Shown piece by piece: positions 53,931 to 64,000 of a stretch of DNA of 64,000 bases (positions are counted from its first letter, which is position 1; each line of letters opens with the position of its first letter). The stretch is from Phocoena phocoena. Taxonomy: Eukaryota > Chordata > Mammalia > Artiodactyla > Phocoenidae. The notes under the pieces were generated by a model. That model ran no database searches and was not told the DNA's origin. It saw only the letters and a program-made list of their open reading frames with translations. Where the stretch lies: the NCBI RefSeq assembly GCF_963924675.1, contig NC_089225.1, forward strand, positions 114,113,094-114,177,093, given 5' to 3'. The position numbers and the translations under genes were made by a program.

Positions 53931-54756
53931 GGATCAGTCTCATTGTAAAGACATCCTCCCCTTTCTCTCCTGGAATCAGGAAGGGATTTGGAGCACCCCG
54001 TCTCCTTCTGCCTGTGCAAACAGAGCCTTTTCACCACCACATCAACGCAAATATTGTGAAATCTGATTAAAGTAAGAAGGGAGAAGACATTTTTCACGAT
54101 ACTTTTGGCTGGAAAATCATAGTTAAAGTAACTCAGTGTGGTGCAGATTTAATGAAGACGGGGTCGCTCAGACTGGAAACGGTATTAGTCTTCAGGATTC
54201 GGCCTCCTGGAAACTCACTGAATGTGACAGTCGCAATTTAAGGGCTTCAGAATGAATTTTTTTTTGCGGGTTAGGCTTTCACGTGGCTATTAGTTTGATG
54301 AATATCAGAAGTTATTGGCATCCCCTCTGATTTTCTGCCTTAACAATGTCTGATGGAAGAAAAAGCCTCCCACTTCACAGTGCTATTGATGAGAGCGTAA
54401 CCAGAGAGCTGAGGGTCTGGGCTGACCCCTTAGCTAAGCCCCTGGCTCCTGGACCCCTCTCTGCTCTGTGCCCCGCAGCCCTTAGGCCAAGCTCACTCCA
54501 CCAGAGCCCTGCCCAGGCACTGGCCACAGCTGACCACAGAGCGGGGTGCAGACTGGCCCCTCACCAAGCTCACTGTCCCCAGAATTCTCGCTACTCTATA
54601 TGTTGGAAAGGTCCAGGTGCGTCCACTCCCCGTGGAACCCCTGTTGCAGGGCGTGCAGGTTTTCCTGATCACAGCCTTTGGCCGTAGCCATGACCCAGCA
54701 TCGGCCGTGGAAGATTCCTTGCTCGCTTCTAAGCCAGGCGGACGTTGCCCGGTTGT
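53931..54756. other. Intergenic; A/T-rich unassigned stretch at 54100-54350
   Basis: No gene recognised. The A/T-rich part does not match a repeat I know. Confidence 0.35.
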
Positions 54757-54925
54757 AAAGCAGCGCTTCTCAACCTCCAGAGGTGCCGACAGACACCGCT
54801 GGCTGTCACAGCTGGGGTGAGAGTGTTTGGTATCTAGCGGGTAGGGGTCAAAGGTGCCCAGGACAGCTCCCACAGCAAAGAACAATCCTCCCAGAATGCC
54901 ACTGGTCCAGGCAGGGAAGCCGGCT
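54757..54925 (+). repeat. MER20-like hAT element
   Basis: Order: 'gcgcttctcaacctccagag', 'gctggctgtcacagctgggg', 'ggtatctagcgggtaggggt', 'aagaacaatcctcccagaat'. This matches a MER20-type non-autonomous DNA transposon. Confidence 0.6.
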
Positions 54926-55379
54926 CCACGGCAGTCACAAATGCCCAGAACCCAGGCACCATCTCTCGCTCTGGTCTCCCAGTCACAGGCCTCTGGGAGG
55001 TGCTCCCTTAACCGGCAGGGTTTTCTGGGCTTTTCCCTCTCCACTCCCCCAGACTCTGACTCGACGGATAAGGATCCGTGCACGGGCTGGCAAAGCTGGA
55101 CAGAAGATGTGGCTTGAACGCGGAGCCTCCTGCCACACCCTCGTCTTGACCTTGGGACCTGTGTGGGGACAGCTGGGTGGCTGGTGCACACCCTGAGGGG
55201 CAGGCCACAGGGCCACCTTCCGGGGACCCTTGCAGTTGCCCTGAAAGCAGCAAGCGGGCACTGGCTTTACGTTTACACGACTAGAGGGCCCTGACCTTGA
55301 CAGTGGGGGGCACCGTGAGCGCCAGGCCTCTTCCCCCAGGACCCTCCCCACCTTCCTTCATTCTCATGGCTGCGTGTGA

Positions 55380-55560
55380 CCACGTGAGCCATGCTAATAT
55401 AATTTAAGCAACGGCTTTAATTAAGTTCCATTAATTTCCCAAGACCCTGTCTTAACTGGTATCATAATTCAGTCTGTGCGTTAACAGTACAGTACTTGCT
55501 GCTGCCTTCTGATAATGTGATACATAATCCATATCATACTGAGAAAGACGCGTCTTCATT
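55380..55560. promoter_or_regulatory. A/T-rich non-repeat stretch with homeodomain-type motifs, candidate conserved element
   Basis: It begins with CACGTG (E-box, 55381-55386) and contains TTAATTAA (55418-55425) and CATTAATTT close by. The flanks are G+C-rich. Function is inferred from composition only. Confidence 0.35.
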
Positions 55561-55689
55561 TCCTACTTTCCACGAGAAGTTTTATCACCTAAGCCTGTTG
55601 TTGGCATTCTGAAGCGTGTCTGCACTTCCTCCGAAACAAGGCTCCTCCCCTACTGTAGGGGCCGACCCCGGGGTCCACGCCCAGCAAAT

Positions 55690-56045
55690 GGCGTCCGGCA
55701 AAGTGAAGGCAAGCCCCAGCCAGACGGCTCTCTCACCTCCTGTCCTGGGAAGAGCCAGGTGCCGCCGCGTGCCCTGGAAAGGCCCTCCTGGTGGATAACC
55801 GAGGGACGCCTCTGGCCCACGGCCCGGGAGGCTCACAGGCGACCCCACGAGCCAGTGGTAAGTGGCTACTCCCCACCCACCCCTCAGATGAGAACGCAGA
55901 CCGGCCAGCACCTCAACAGCAGCCTTGTGAGACCCGCTGAGCTACGCCAGATCCTGACGCAGAAGCTCTGAGACGACGGAAGTCTATACTTCTAAACTGC
56001 TGAGTTCCAGGGTGATTTGTTACACAGCCGTTGATTATTAATGCA
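55690..56045 (+). repeat. Possible MLT1-type LTR, 3' part
   Basis: The 3' portion 'gatttgttacacagccgttg' plus 'attattaatgc' and the preceding 'gccttgtgagacccgctgag' follow the MaLR LTR order. Confidence 0.45.
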
Positions 56046-57589
56046 GCTGTCAAATTTCACTAAACGCCTTTGGAACGTCAGTTAAAAATATCACTTTTTC
56101 TCTCCTTATGCTATTAAAGCAATGAAGTATTTCCCCCTATTTCCTGGACGAGAGGCCGTTTCGTCGTGGATGAGTTTCATGTCCTGAAGGACACACTTCC
56201 CTCTGGTCACTCTCCATCCCTGTCATGTGGGTGTCCATTGGCTCCAACTGTGGACGGGGCAGGTGCGGCCCACACCATCGTCTGGCGGCCAAGCCTCACC
56301 GGCCAGAGTCAGTCACAGGGGGTCCGACTGCACGGGACCTGGGAAAGGCAGACTTGCAGGGGCTGAGGCAACCAGAGAGCCAGGGAGACGGACCTCTGAT
56401 GGAGCCAGCAGGCCCTGCCCCACCCTCTCCCCTCCGAGCCTGCTCCCAGCTGCTGGCCCTCAGCCTGGGCGCAGACGCGGGCTCCACGGCCGTGCACTCC
56501 GGTTTCCAGTGTCAGACGCTGTCCACTGCCTCTTCGCTTGAGGAGTTGAAGGTCTGCCCGTCCTCCGCACGCAGCATGCTGGGCCTCCCCCACCCGCCTG
56601 AGTTACACCGCAGTTGAATTCACTCCACGCTCACGCCCGCATTATGACAGCTATGGAAATATTCTGCACCACCGAGCCATGGGCCAAACTATGATTATGC
56701 GGCTCTTCTCACACGGGTCTTTTTGGGTTTGTTGGCTTTGTTTTCTATGCTTTTCCATTTCACAAATGCTTCCCCAACCCAGACAGACCCCCTCCTGGGG
56801 AATGCATCAGATATGTGCTGGTTCCACATTACGTTTTTCCTGGACCATCTGCCCTCCCGTCCAGCTGGCCTGCTGTCTGTCCAGAGCAGCCACCCTGGAC
56901 CACCCGTCGTCCCAGGAACTCCCTCCACGGGAAGCAGGAAGCCCTTGTTTCCGTGGTGCCCATTTTTCTCTCGGTTTGTTCCTCCGTTTGGTGACATTTG
57001 CTGTCCCAGAGCCTCCTGAGAAAGGGGCAGACGGGGCTCTTTTATTCCATCGATTGTGTGTTCATGCCTCTAACCCATATGATCTGGTGGGTTTTCACTA
57101 TTTTTCCTTCTGAACTTGTGATTCTATATTACTTTGTATTTTCTGTGAGAATCTCTTCCCCATCTTGCTGTGTCTCTTTCAACTTCTTTGTGATACCTTT
57201 TATTTTACTGAGTTTTACAATGCAATCAAATGTGTGCCTTTAGAAACTGCTTTCTGGCCTTGTTATGCTAAGAAAAGGTTTTCCCTCATCGTTATGCTAC
57301 ATATCATTATTTTTATGAATTTTTAAAATATATAAATCTTGTACCTATCTGAAGCTAAGTCTTCAAACATTTTTTACTTCTTTAGCCATGAAGTATTGTC
57401 CATAAACATATGAAAGCACTTTCATCTGACAATAATTTTAAAAATTCAGCCCGCAGTAGTGAGCAGGCATTTCTTGCCTCCCAGACTGGCCTGCATGACA
57501 GAGGTTGGTGCCACTGATGCCGACAAGGTGGGAGGCCACACACGCTTGTGCACATCGATGGAAATACGACTTGACAGCGCCCATCAAAC
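56046..57589. other. Intergenic; diverged L1-like sequence at about 57000-57400
   Basis: No gene recognised. T-rich sequence from 57000 on resembles reversed L1 ORF2 but is strongly diverged. Confidence 0.4.
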
Positions 57590-58030
57590 TTTAACTTATG
57601 AACGCTTTTGACCCACCTCCAAAAATGTATCTCCAGAAACACTCACCCACGAATACAAAGATGCTTATTGCTGCATTATTTTTGATTCTAAATAAGTAGA
57701 ACCAAGCCAAGTGTCCATCAAAATGATGCTGGTTGAATAAACCACTGAACGTCTATAATATACTGCAGCTCTTGAAATAGATGGAAATACACGATGTGTG
57801 TGTGTTTGCACGTATATATAATTTACAGTGTGTGTATGCAAAAGCATAGCGTAATGTATTTTATATGATATAAATTTACACATATTACATATATATATAT
57901 ATATTTGAGTTGTATCTACATTTATCAATGTGGAAAATTACCCAAGAATTTCTGTGCAAGCATTAATTGATAGAATAGTGCTAATAATATAATCCCACTC
58001 TTAAAAAAATTATATCTTCATATATTCAGT
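57590..58030 (+). mobile_element. L1 ORF2 3' fragment
   Basis: Plus-strand phrases 'ttattgctgcattatttttg' and 'ccaagtgtccatcaaaatga' belong to L1 ORF2. A short (TA)n tract lies at 57887-57904. Confidence 0.65.
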
Positions 58031-58144
58031 GCAGAGTTTGAAAAGAAATTCACCAAACTCTTCTCTCTGGCTGTGAGATGTCCGGTGATTTTTTTTCCCC
58101 CTTTTTTCTTACACTTTCTGAATTTTTTAAAAATTGCGATGAGC

Positions 58145-58350
58145 GGGCTTCCCTGGTGGCGCAGTGGTTGAGAGTCCGCCTGCCGATGCAGGGGACACGG
58201 GTTTGTGCCCCGGTCTGGGAAGATCCCACATGCCGTGGAGCGGCTGGGCCCATGAGCCATGGCCGCTGAGCCTGCGTGTCCGGAGCCTGTGCTCCGCAAT
58301 GGGAGAGGCCACAACAGTGAGAGGCCTGCGTACCGCAAAAAAAAAAAAAA
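58145..58350 (+). mobile_element. CHR-type SINE (young subfamily), full length
   Basis: Full-length plus-strand copy starting GGGCTTCCCTGGTGGCGCAG and ending in a poly(A) run. The 16-bp duplication AAAAATTGCGATGAGC is exact at 58129-58144 and 58351-58366. Confidence 0.95.
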
Positions 58351-58366
58351 AAAAATTGCGATGAGC

Positions 58367-59384
58367 AAGGGTTCTTTTAAAAAACTAAAAGCAGCACGGC
58401 TTTCTCAAAGGAGCTATTAAGTTTTAAACCAGAGTAACAAGAGACACGAGAGACACCAAGTAAAGAGGGTTTTTTCTCATCAGAGAGGAGTAGCGTCCTG
58501 GCAGCAGGAGAAACACCACATGTGGCTGACACAGCCCGTCCAGCCATGCTGGGTCCCCTTGTCCCTGCAGAGGGAGCTGGCCTTGGTCCATCGGTCCCTC
58601 GGGACCACTACTGTGGTCTTGGGAGTCTGAGAGTAGAAGGCCGGGGGAGAAGCCACCAGTGCTCACTGGGACCACATCTCTCACGTCCGTGCACAGCCCT
58701 ATAATTTCATTTGTCCTCGCTGGGCCTCTGTGGAAGAGCTGGGCCCCTCCATTCAATCACCGTTTACCAAGGACCAGCACCGTGCAGGTGGGGGCCCGCG
58801 GCTGCCCTGAGAGGTGTGGGCGCCGAGTAGGGAGGGATCAAGGGACAGGCAGGGGCTTCAGGGTGCAGCGAGGAGACCCAGGGTGTGTCGCCGGGGTGCA
58901 GAGCGGGCGCGGGCCTGAGCTGGGATCGGGAGAGTGTCCAGGGGCAGGGCTGTGGCCGACAAAGTCAGAGTGTGGCAGGTGGGCGAGATCTGGGCAGGGG
59001 CCACCGGAGAACTGTCTGCGGGTCTCCTGCTCACCAAGCCCTCATCCCGTTCAGGACCAGTGGGACCGTCGGGGGCAGTGGGGCATGAGGGCACCACATT
59101 GCTGGACTGACTCTGCGGGCAGAGGAGGGCCGTACACCCAGCACCTGGGTGAGCTCGGGCTGCTGCAGGCGCAGAATGTCCACCCTGGGAGCTGAGAGGG
59201 TCTGGAGCACGGAGCACCTGTACGCCTGGCAAACGGCGGTGTGTCCCCTGCCAGGTGCCAAGGGTCCGGGCCAGCTGTCCATCTCAGCCTCACATGGGGT
59301 CCCTGAGGGTGTGAGGACTGAAAGGAAATATTGGGGGGAGGGGTGTGGAGAGGAGGTGAGAGCCGGAGAAACGTGCTGGGGGAT
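58367..59384. other. Intergenic, no recognised feature
   Basis: Nothing recognised. Confidence 0.4.
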
Positions 59385-59545
59385 CTCATTAATCACACTC
59401 AGCGCTGCTTTTAATTACACAACAATTAAATCCGCGGGAACTCGAGCAGAAACTTTCATTTGACACCTTTGCCGGTTCCCCCGCTAAGGAGCTGCCTCGG
59501 TCTTAATTAGCACAAGGAATTTCCTCCGTCCTTTGTGCTTTCTGT
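59385..59545. promoter_or_regulatory. Homeodomain-motif-rich stretch, candidate conserved enhancer
   Basis: CATTAAT (59387-59393), TTTTAATTAC (59409-59418), CAATTAAA (59423-59430) and TTAATTAG (59503-59510) occur within 125 bp, with CTTTGTG nearby. The stretch is A/T-rich but keeps CpGs and lies between G+C-rich flanks. It matches no repeat known to me. Confidence 0.4.
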
Positions 59546-60049
59546 CCCAGCTCGTTGCTTTTGCCCTGCCCCTGTCTCAGCATCCTCAGAGCCCCCAGGC
59601 TCACTCGTCTGGAAGAGGGAGCTTGGAAACCTGCCTCTTCAAAGTCTAGCCAAACTTGGAAATCCTAGAACATCAAAGGACAAAATCTTAGCTGTGGACG
59701 AGATGGGACAGAAACCTGCTTTAGCGGGGCAGTGGCAGGGATGGCGCTTGGAGGACACAGAAATTCCTATCACCTGGAGCCAGCCCGCCTCAAGGCCAGC
59801 CTGGGTCTTGGAAATTGGCTTGACTGGGGGGAATTCTGCGATATTCCCTGCACTATGTCTGGTAGCTGAGCGCTGTCCTCTCTGTGCAGCTCTAACCTAG
59901 GGCTCCTGGAATCAGGAGGACCCCAGAGCTCCAGTGAGTGGACCTGGGGTCAGCAGGCCTGCCCCCCACCTCCCTGCCCCACCGGTCACTCACTGCTCTG
60001 CCCAGTGCAGTGCTCTGGGGGGGAAGAGATGGCAGGGGATTGTTGGAAG
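59546..60049. other. Intergenic, no recognised feature
   Basis: Nothing recognised. Confidence 0.4.
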
Positions 60050-61990
60050 GGAGAAGAGGTCACTTTATAATGACCAAGATTACAATCCACTCCAAAGCTA
60101 TTATTCACAAACAAAATACAACAAATTAATGGCATTAAGCTGTAGACAGCTGGAAGCTATGCAGAGAAAAACCCACAGAAATTCAATAGGAGTGGGAGGT
60201 GTCTCTCAGTCTTTAACAGATCAAGTAGATTAAAAAAATGATAGGGAATTGAGAATATGAGCATAATAAAATTAATGAGAAATAAACACCTTGTGCTAAG
60301 TATGTAGCCTGCATACAGAAAAAATACTCATTTAAGTACCCAGGAAATATTCAAAAATAGATCATGTACCACACCAGTGACGTCTAATCATTTTCAGACA
60401 TGCACCCCATCAACAAAAACCTTTTAATCATGTACACCAGTATCGGGATACTTATAGTTTATTTATAAATTATAATTCATAATGTGTGATATAAAAGTGT
60501 AATACATCATGCCCATTATAAAATACACACAAAAGCAGACATTGTGCAAAGCCGTGATAATAGTGCATGTAAGTAATGTAAGTAGAAGTTTCCACATTTC
60601 CTCACTCCTGCGGATTGACCTGTGCACCTGCTAGGAAGTACACACCTCACCTTGGAGGTTTACGTCACAGACAGAGCCTCAACAGACCCCAAAACCAGTG
60701 ATGATAAAGCCTGCGTAGCTTAATCACCATGTAAAGATAAAACCAGAACAACAAACTGGTAATCACTGACCAGTTAGAACCCATCAACCAATTAACAAAA
60801 ACAATACTGAAGTCTGGAGAAAAAAAAAAAGCACTTAGAAATTTTTTAATGTTCTCCCAAGTCAACACTGGGTCAAAAAGAGTCACAAATTGCAGAAGAA
60901 CTAGAAAACACAGATTATAACATGACCATCTAAGAAAACCTCAGAGATGGAGCTGACACGGTTAAGGGAGTCCAATACACACCTCTGAACAAAAAGAATA
61001 ATCATGATAAATAAACTCAAACTTCTAACTCAAGAAATTAGAAAAAGAGCAACAAAATGAACCTAAAGAAAACGGAAAATCTGAGTTGTACACCAGAAAG
61101 TAATGAATTAGAAACATGCATTAGAATTGATAATTAAATCTAGGGGCTAATTCTTTGAAAAAAATTAGTAAAATAGACAAACCACTTTTTTTTTTTTGCA
61201 GCCAGCATAACACTCTACTAAAAGCTGTGAAGCACATTACAGAAAAAGAAAAGCTCTAGAAGTTTGATATAACCGTCATAAACAAAATGTCAAGAAGCAA
61301 TATTTATTGGTACATTGAAAAACACAGGACCTGCGTTATTCACTCTGAGAATTCAAGGACGGTTCAATGCTAGGAAATCTATTAACATCACAGAATAATA
61401 GGTAAAAAGAGAACATTGTGTGTTGGTTGCAGCATTCTGTACAAGAGTGACACATTGGACACGAACCAAATACCCATCAATGGTGGAGTGGATGAATACA
61501 TCATAAGCCATCCTCACAGTGACCTGCTTTGCAGCCATCTACAAGGATAAGAGAAATCTGTATGTCCTGTATGGAAAGAATTGCAACATAAATTTTTTTT
61601 TTTTTTTTTTTTTTTTGGCGGTACGGGGGCCTCTCACTGTTGTGGCCTCTCCCGTTCCGGATGCGCAGGCTCACGGGCTCAGCCGCTCGACGGCATGTGG
61701 GATCCTCCTGGACCGGGACACGAAACCGCATCCCCTGCATCGGCAGGCGGACTCTCAACCACTGCACCACCAGGGAAGCCCGCAACATAAATTATTAAGT
61801 GAAAATAGAAAGCAGAAAAGTAGTACAAATACACTTAATATATTAATACGTGAAACATAAATATGGACAAAACACTTTCTGTATTTATATATAAGTACGA
61901 TATATAATTTATGTATAAATTGTGTATGTATAATTCACAACCAATTGATACATAATAAGAGATGGAATTTGCATGCATTTATAGATACAT
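60050..61990 (+). mobile_element. Old L1/HAL1-like LINE, split by a SINE
   Basis: Collinear plus-strand L1 phrases are 'gaaattcaataggagtggga' (endonuclease region), 'attcaaggacggttcaatgc' (reverse-transcriptase region) and 'taccatcaatgg'-like text near 61470 (3' region), then an A/T-rich 3' end to about 61990. It is heavily decayed. Confidence 0.6.
61595..61781 (-). mobile_element. CHR-type SINE (young subfamily) with internal deletion
   Basis: The reversed copy lacks about 30 bp of the usual middle: 'ctcccgttccggatgcgcag' joins parts normally separated. The duplication GCAACATAAATT is exact at 61583-61594 and 61782-61793. Confidence 0.92.
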
Positions 61991-64000
61991 ATATACGTTT
62001 ATGTCCCAGGCATCGACAGCCTGGGAATACAGACCAAACCTGCACCTATCATTATACCCAAATGACGACTGACACCCCAGCGCCCCCTGAAGGATGTCTT
62101 CCCTGGCAAGTTGCCCCCCCTCCTTCCTTCCTGGAGCCATCCCAGGCCACCTGGAGAGTGCTGTGGATTCAGCTCCTAGGGTTCCTGCCCCCCCCACCCC
62201 CCGCTACGTGGCCTCCGAGCAGGGCATGACTCTCTCAGTGGTGCGGGGCAGCAGGGAGGAATCTGCTCTTGTCCAGCAGGTCATCCTGTGGTCCCTGCAC
62301 CCCCCCAGAAGGGCTGCCCTCCCCTGCTGCCAAGCGCGGTCCAGGCCCCTGCTTCTCTGTCCTGCCCCCAGGATGCAGCTTGCTCTGGGCCCGCCTCACA
62401 TGGGCCCAGCTGTTGGTGACATCAGCAACCTTCCAGGGAAAGTCCCCCCGCAGCCCCACCCTTCCGCCCCCAGGCCTGGCCCCTCCTCTGGGACACACGG
62501 GCTGGGAAACAGGTCCTGCTCAGGGAGAGTGTGGAGGCCCCTGGTGACCTTCTACGGTGGAGAGAATTCCAGGACGGGCACATGTGCGTGGGGTCCAGGC
62601 AGGCCTGTAGAGAAAGGAGAGGCCCACGGAGAGAGATGCCCATCAGGGCTCGCAGAGAACGTTAGCCCTAAAGGAAGGGGTGCATGCTGGGAAGGGGACC
62701 TTGAACGCCCCTCCGGTCAGGGTCACGGCTCCCGTCCCCATTGCACTCTCCTTCCACGTGTGGTATGAGGTCTTGTTGCTGAATTCCTGCCCGGGAAGAC
62801 ACTCTGCAGGCCTCTCCCCACACCCTCAGCCCCTCTGCTGCCGGCACAGGTGCGGCGGCCGTGAGCTCAGCCCTCACCTGTCCAGCTCTGCGGGACCTGC
62901 AGGTCCTCCCACGGCGCTGGGCTCCGGCCGGCTCCCTGGGCTGCTGCCCTGCACCTGGGCATTCACCTGGCAGGCAGGTGAGGGAGCTCCAAGGGCTCTT
63001 GCACCCGGAGACTCCAGAGCCCCCAGTGGCCCCCACCATCCTCACCACCTCAACCCCACACTGAAGGCTGAAACAGCAGCAGGACGGGGCCCCGGCTGGC
63101 AGAGCTGTGGCTCTGAGCTGAGGAGAGGCCTGAGAGGCGGGGCAAGAGGGTGCGCACGGGGCCAGGGCCGGGGAGGAGCCACCAGGAAGCAGAGCCTGCA
63201 CGCGACCACCTAAGCTCTGAGTCATAATATGCGCACGTTAAAGCCTGACATCCATCACCGGTCCTTGTCCCCAGAGGAACCACTCAGAATGTCGCAGCCT
63301 TTCGTCTGAACTGCTCCCTGACCAGCACAGGACTACAAACGGCTTCCGGGAACAAGAGAGATGTCTGACACGCGGCCATCCCTCCCCAGCACGTGGGCCG
63401 CGGTCGCAGCCCAGACCAGCGTCCACTGGGCCCTCCCGACTTCCTTGATCACGCCGCATGTGTCCAGAATTCGGGCCACTGTGACCAGTGCGAACAGTGA
63501 TTTCTGTTTCATGTGATACCAGCTGTCTCTATTTCTACTTCATGCTATTCCAGAGGGTGCTGGCCCAAGGCAGTGGTACAGGTGACTGTCCCTCGTCCCC
63601 AGAGACCTGCCTACCTGGCCCTCAGGGAGGCCACGGTCCTGGGCAGACCCAGCCTCCCGGCCGCCATCAGCACTTGGTACCGCCCACGGACAGACCCTGA
63701 TGGTTGTTCTCCACGTTCAGCCAAATCACGCTGTCCCTGAGAGGATCCCACGTCCCCACCCAGCCGCCGCTCCACACCCCCCCCAGGCCCCATTGTCATG
63801 AGGGGGGTCATGGTGGGGCTCCTCTCCTTGCATTATGGGCAGGGTCCCACGGGCTGAGGGTGGGCAGTGCAGGAGCGTACCCAGTCGGGAGGGGACGGTT
63901 GCCCCTCTTGGTCACTGCCCACTGGGCAGCCTGACCTCCTGAGGACTCAAGGTGGCCACAGCAGAGGCTGTGTGAGTGTCCAGGCCCTGTGATGGGGGCC
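61991..64000. other. Intergenic G+C-rich segment to window end, no recognised gene
   Basis: Overlapping frames such as 62094-62768 and 62668-63225 on opposite strands carry no known domain and look like composition effects. No repeat is recognised. Confidence 0.4.

Noticed and set aside
54258..54280. T-run followed by GCGGG as a SINE start
   Set aside because: The sequence after the T-run does not continue as a SINE body.
54493..55191. 232-codon minus-strand open frame
   Set aside because: It crosses a MER20-like element, shows no known domain, and lies in G+C-rich sequence with competing frames on both strands.
58145..58230. tRNA gene suggested by A and B boxes in SINEs
   Set aside because: These promoter boxes belong to the tRNA-derived SINE body, which does not fold as a functional tRNA.

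Overview
This window is nuclear DNA from a placental mammal, most likely a cetacean (a hippopotamus is not excluded). The main clue is a tRNA-derived SINE of the CHR class (Cetacea-Hippo-Ruminant). Seven copies of one young subfamily and two of an older one are present, mostly with target-site duplications and poly(A) tails. No BovB or Bov-tA type sequence was noticed, which argues against a ruminant. The rest is ordinary mammalian intergenic DNA: L1 and L2 fragments, MIRs, hAT-type MER elements, ERVL-MaLR and ERV1 LTRs, and microsatellites.

Two protein-coding genes can be assembled exon by exon, both on the minus strand. COPS9 (14946 to 10612, three coding exons, 57 aa) encodes the small acidic COP9-signalosome subunit. 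It starts in a CpG-rich, TATA-less region with ETS-type motifs. OTOS (coding 20220 to 19322, three coding exons plus a 5' untranslated exon, 89 aa) encodes the secreted inner-ear protein otospiralin. It has a TATA-box promoter near 20600 and an AATAAA signal at 19268-19263. Their order and orientation match the COPS9-OTOS pair that lies beside GPC1 on human 2q37.3. Both reading frames are intact.

Layout: 0-3.7 kb is a mosaic of nested retroelements (SINE, MaLR provirus fragment, L1 with a SINE inside it, older SINE, MIR). From 3.7 to 10 kb is mostly single-copy sequence with a 12-bp minisatellite and a CA/CG tract. From 10.0 to 15.1 kb is COPS9, with a young SINE just past its 3' end. From 15.2 to 17.3 kb an old L1 and an LTR fill the gap between COPS9 and OTOS. 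From 19.2 to 20.6 kb is OTOS. From 20.6 to 64 kb I find no gene. This long stretch contains a 5'-truncated L1 with a perfect 15-bp duplication (25052-26473), a run of three MER5-like elements, an inverted pair of a dispersed repeat, a CpG-rich block at about 36 kb, a solo ERV1-like LTR with a 4-bp duplication (41803-42242), and several A/T-rich non-repeat stretches that look like conserved regulatory DNA.

I found no CRISPR array, toxin or defence system, and nothing that looks like a new multi-gene system. The best leads for follow-up are the two small genes, the candidate regulatory elements around 40.9, 48.1, 55.4 and 59.4 kb, and the well-bounded retroelement insertions.
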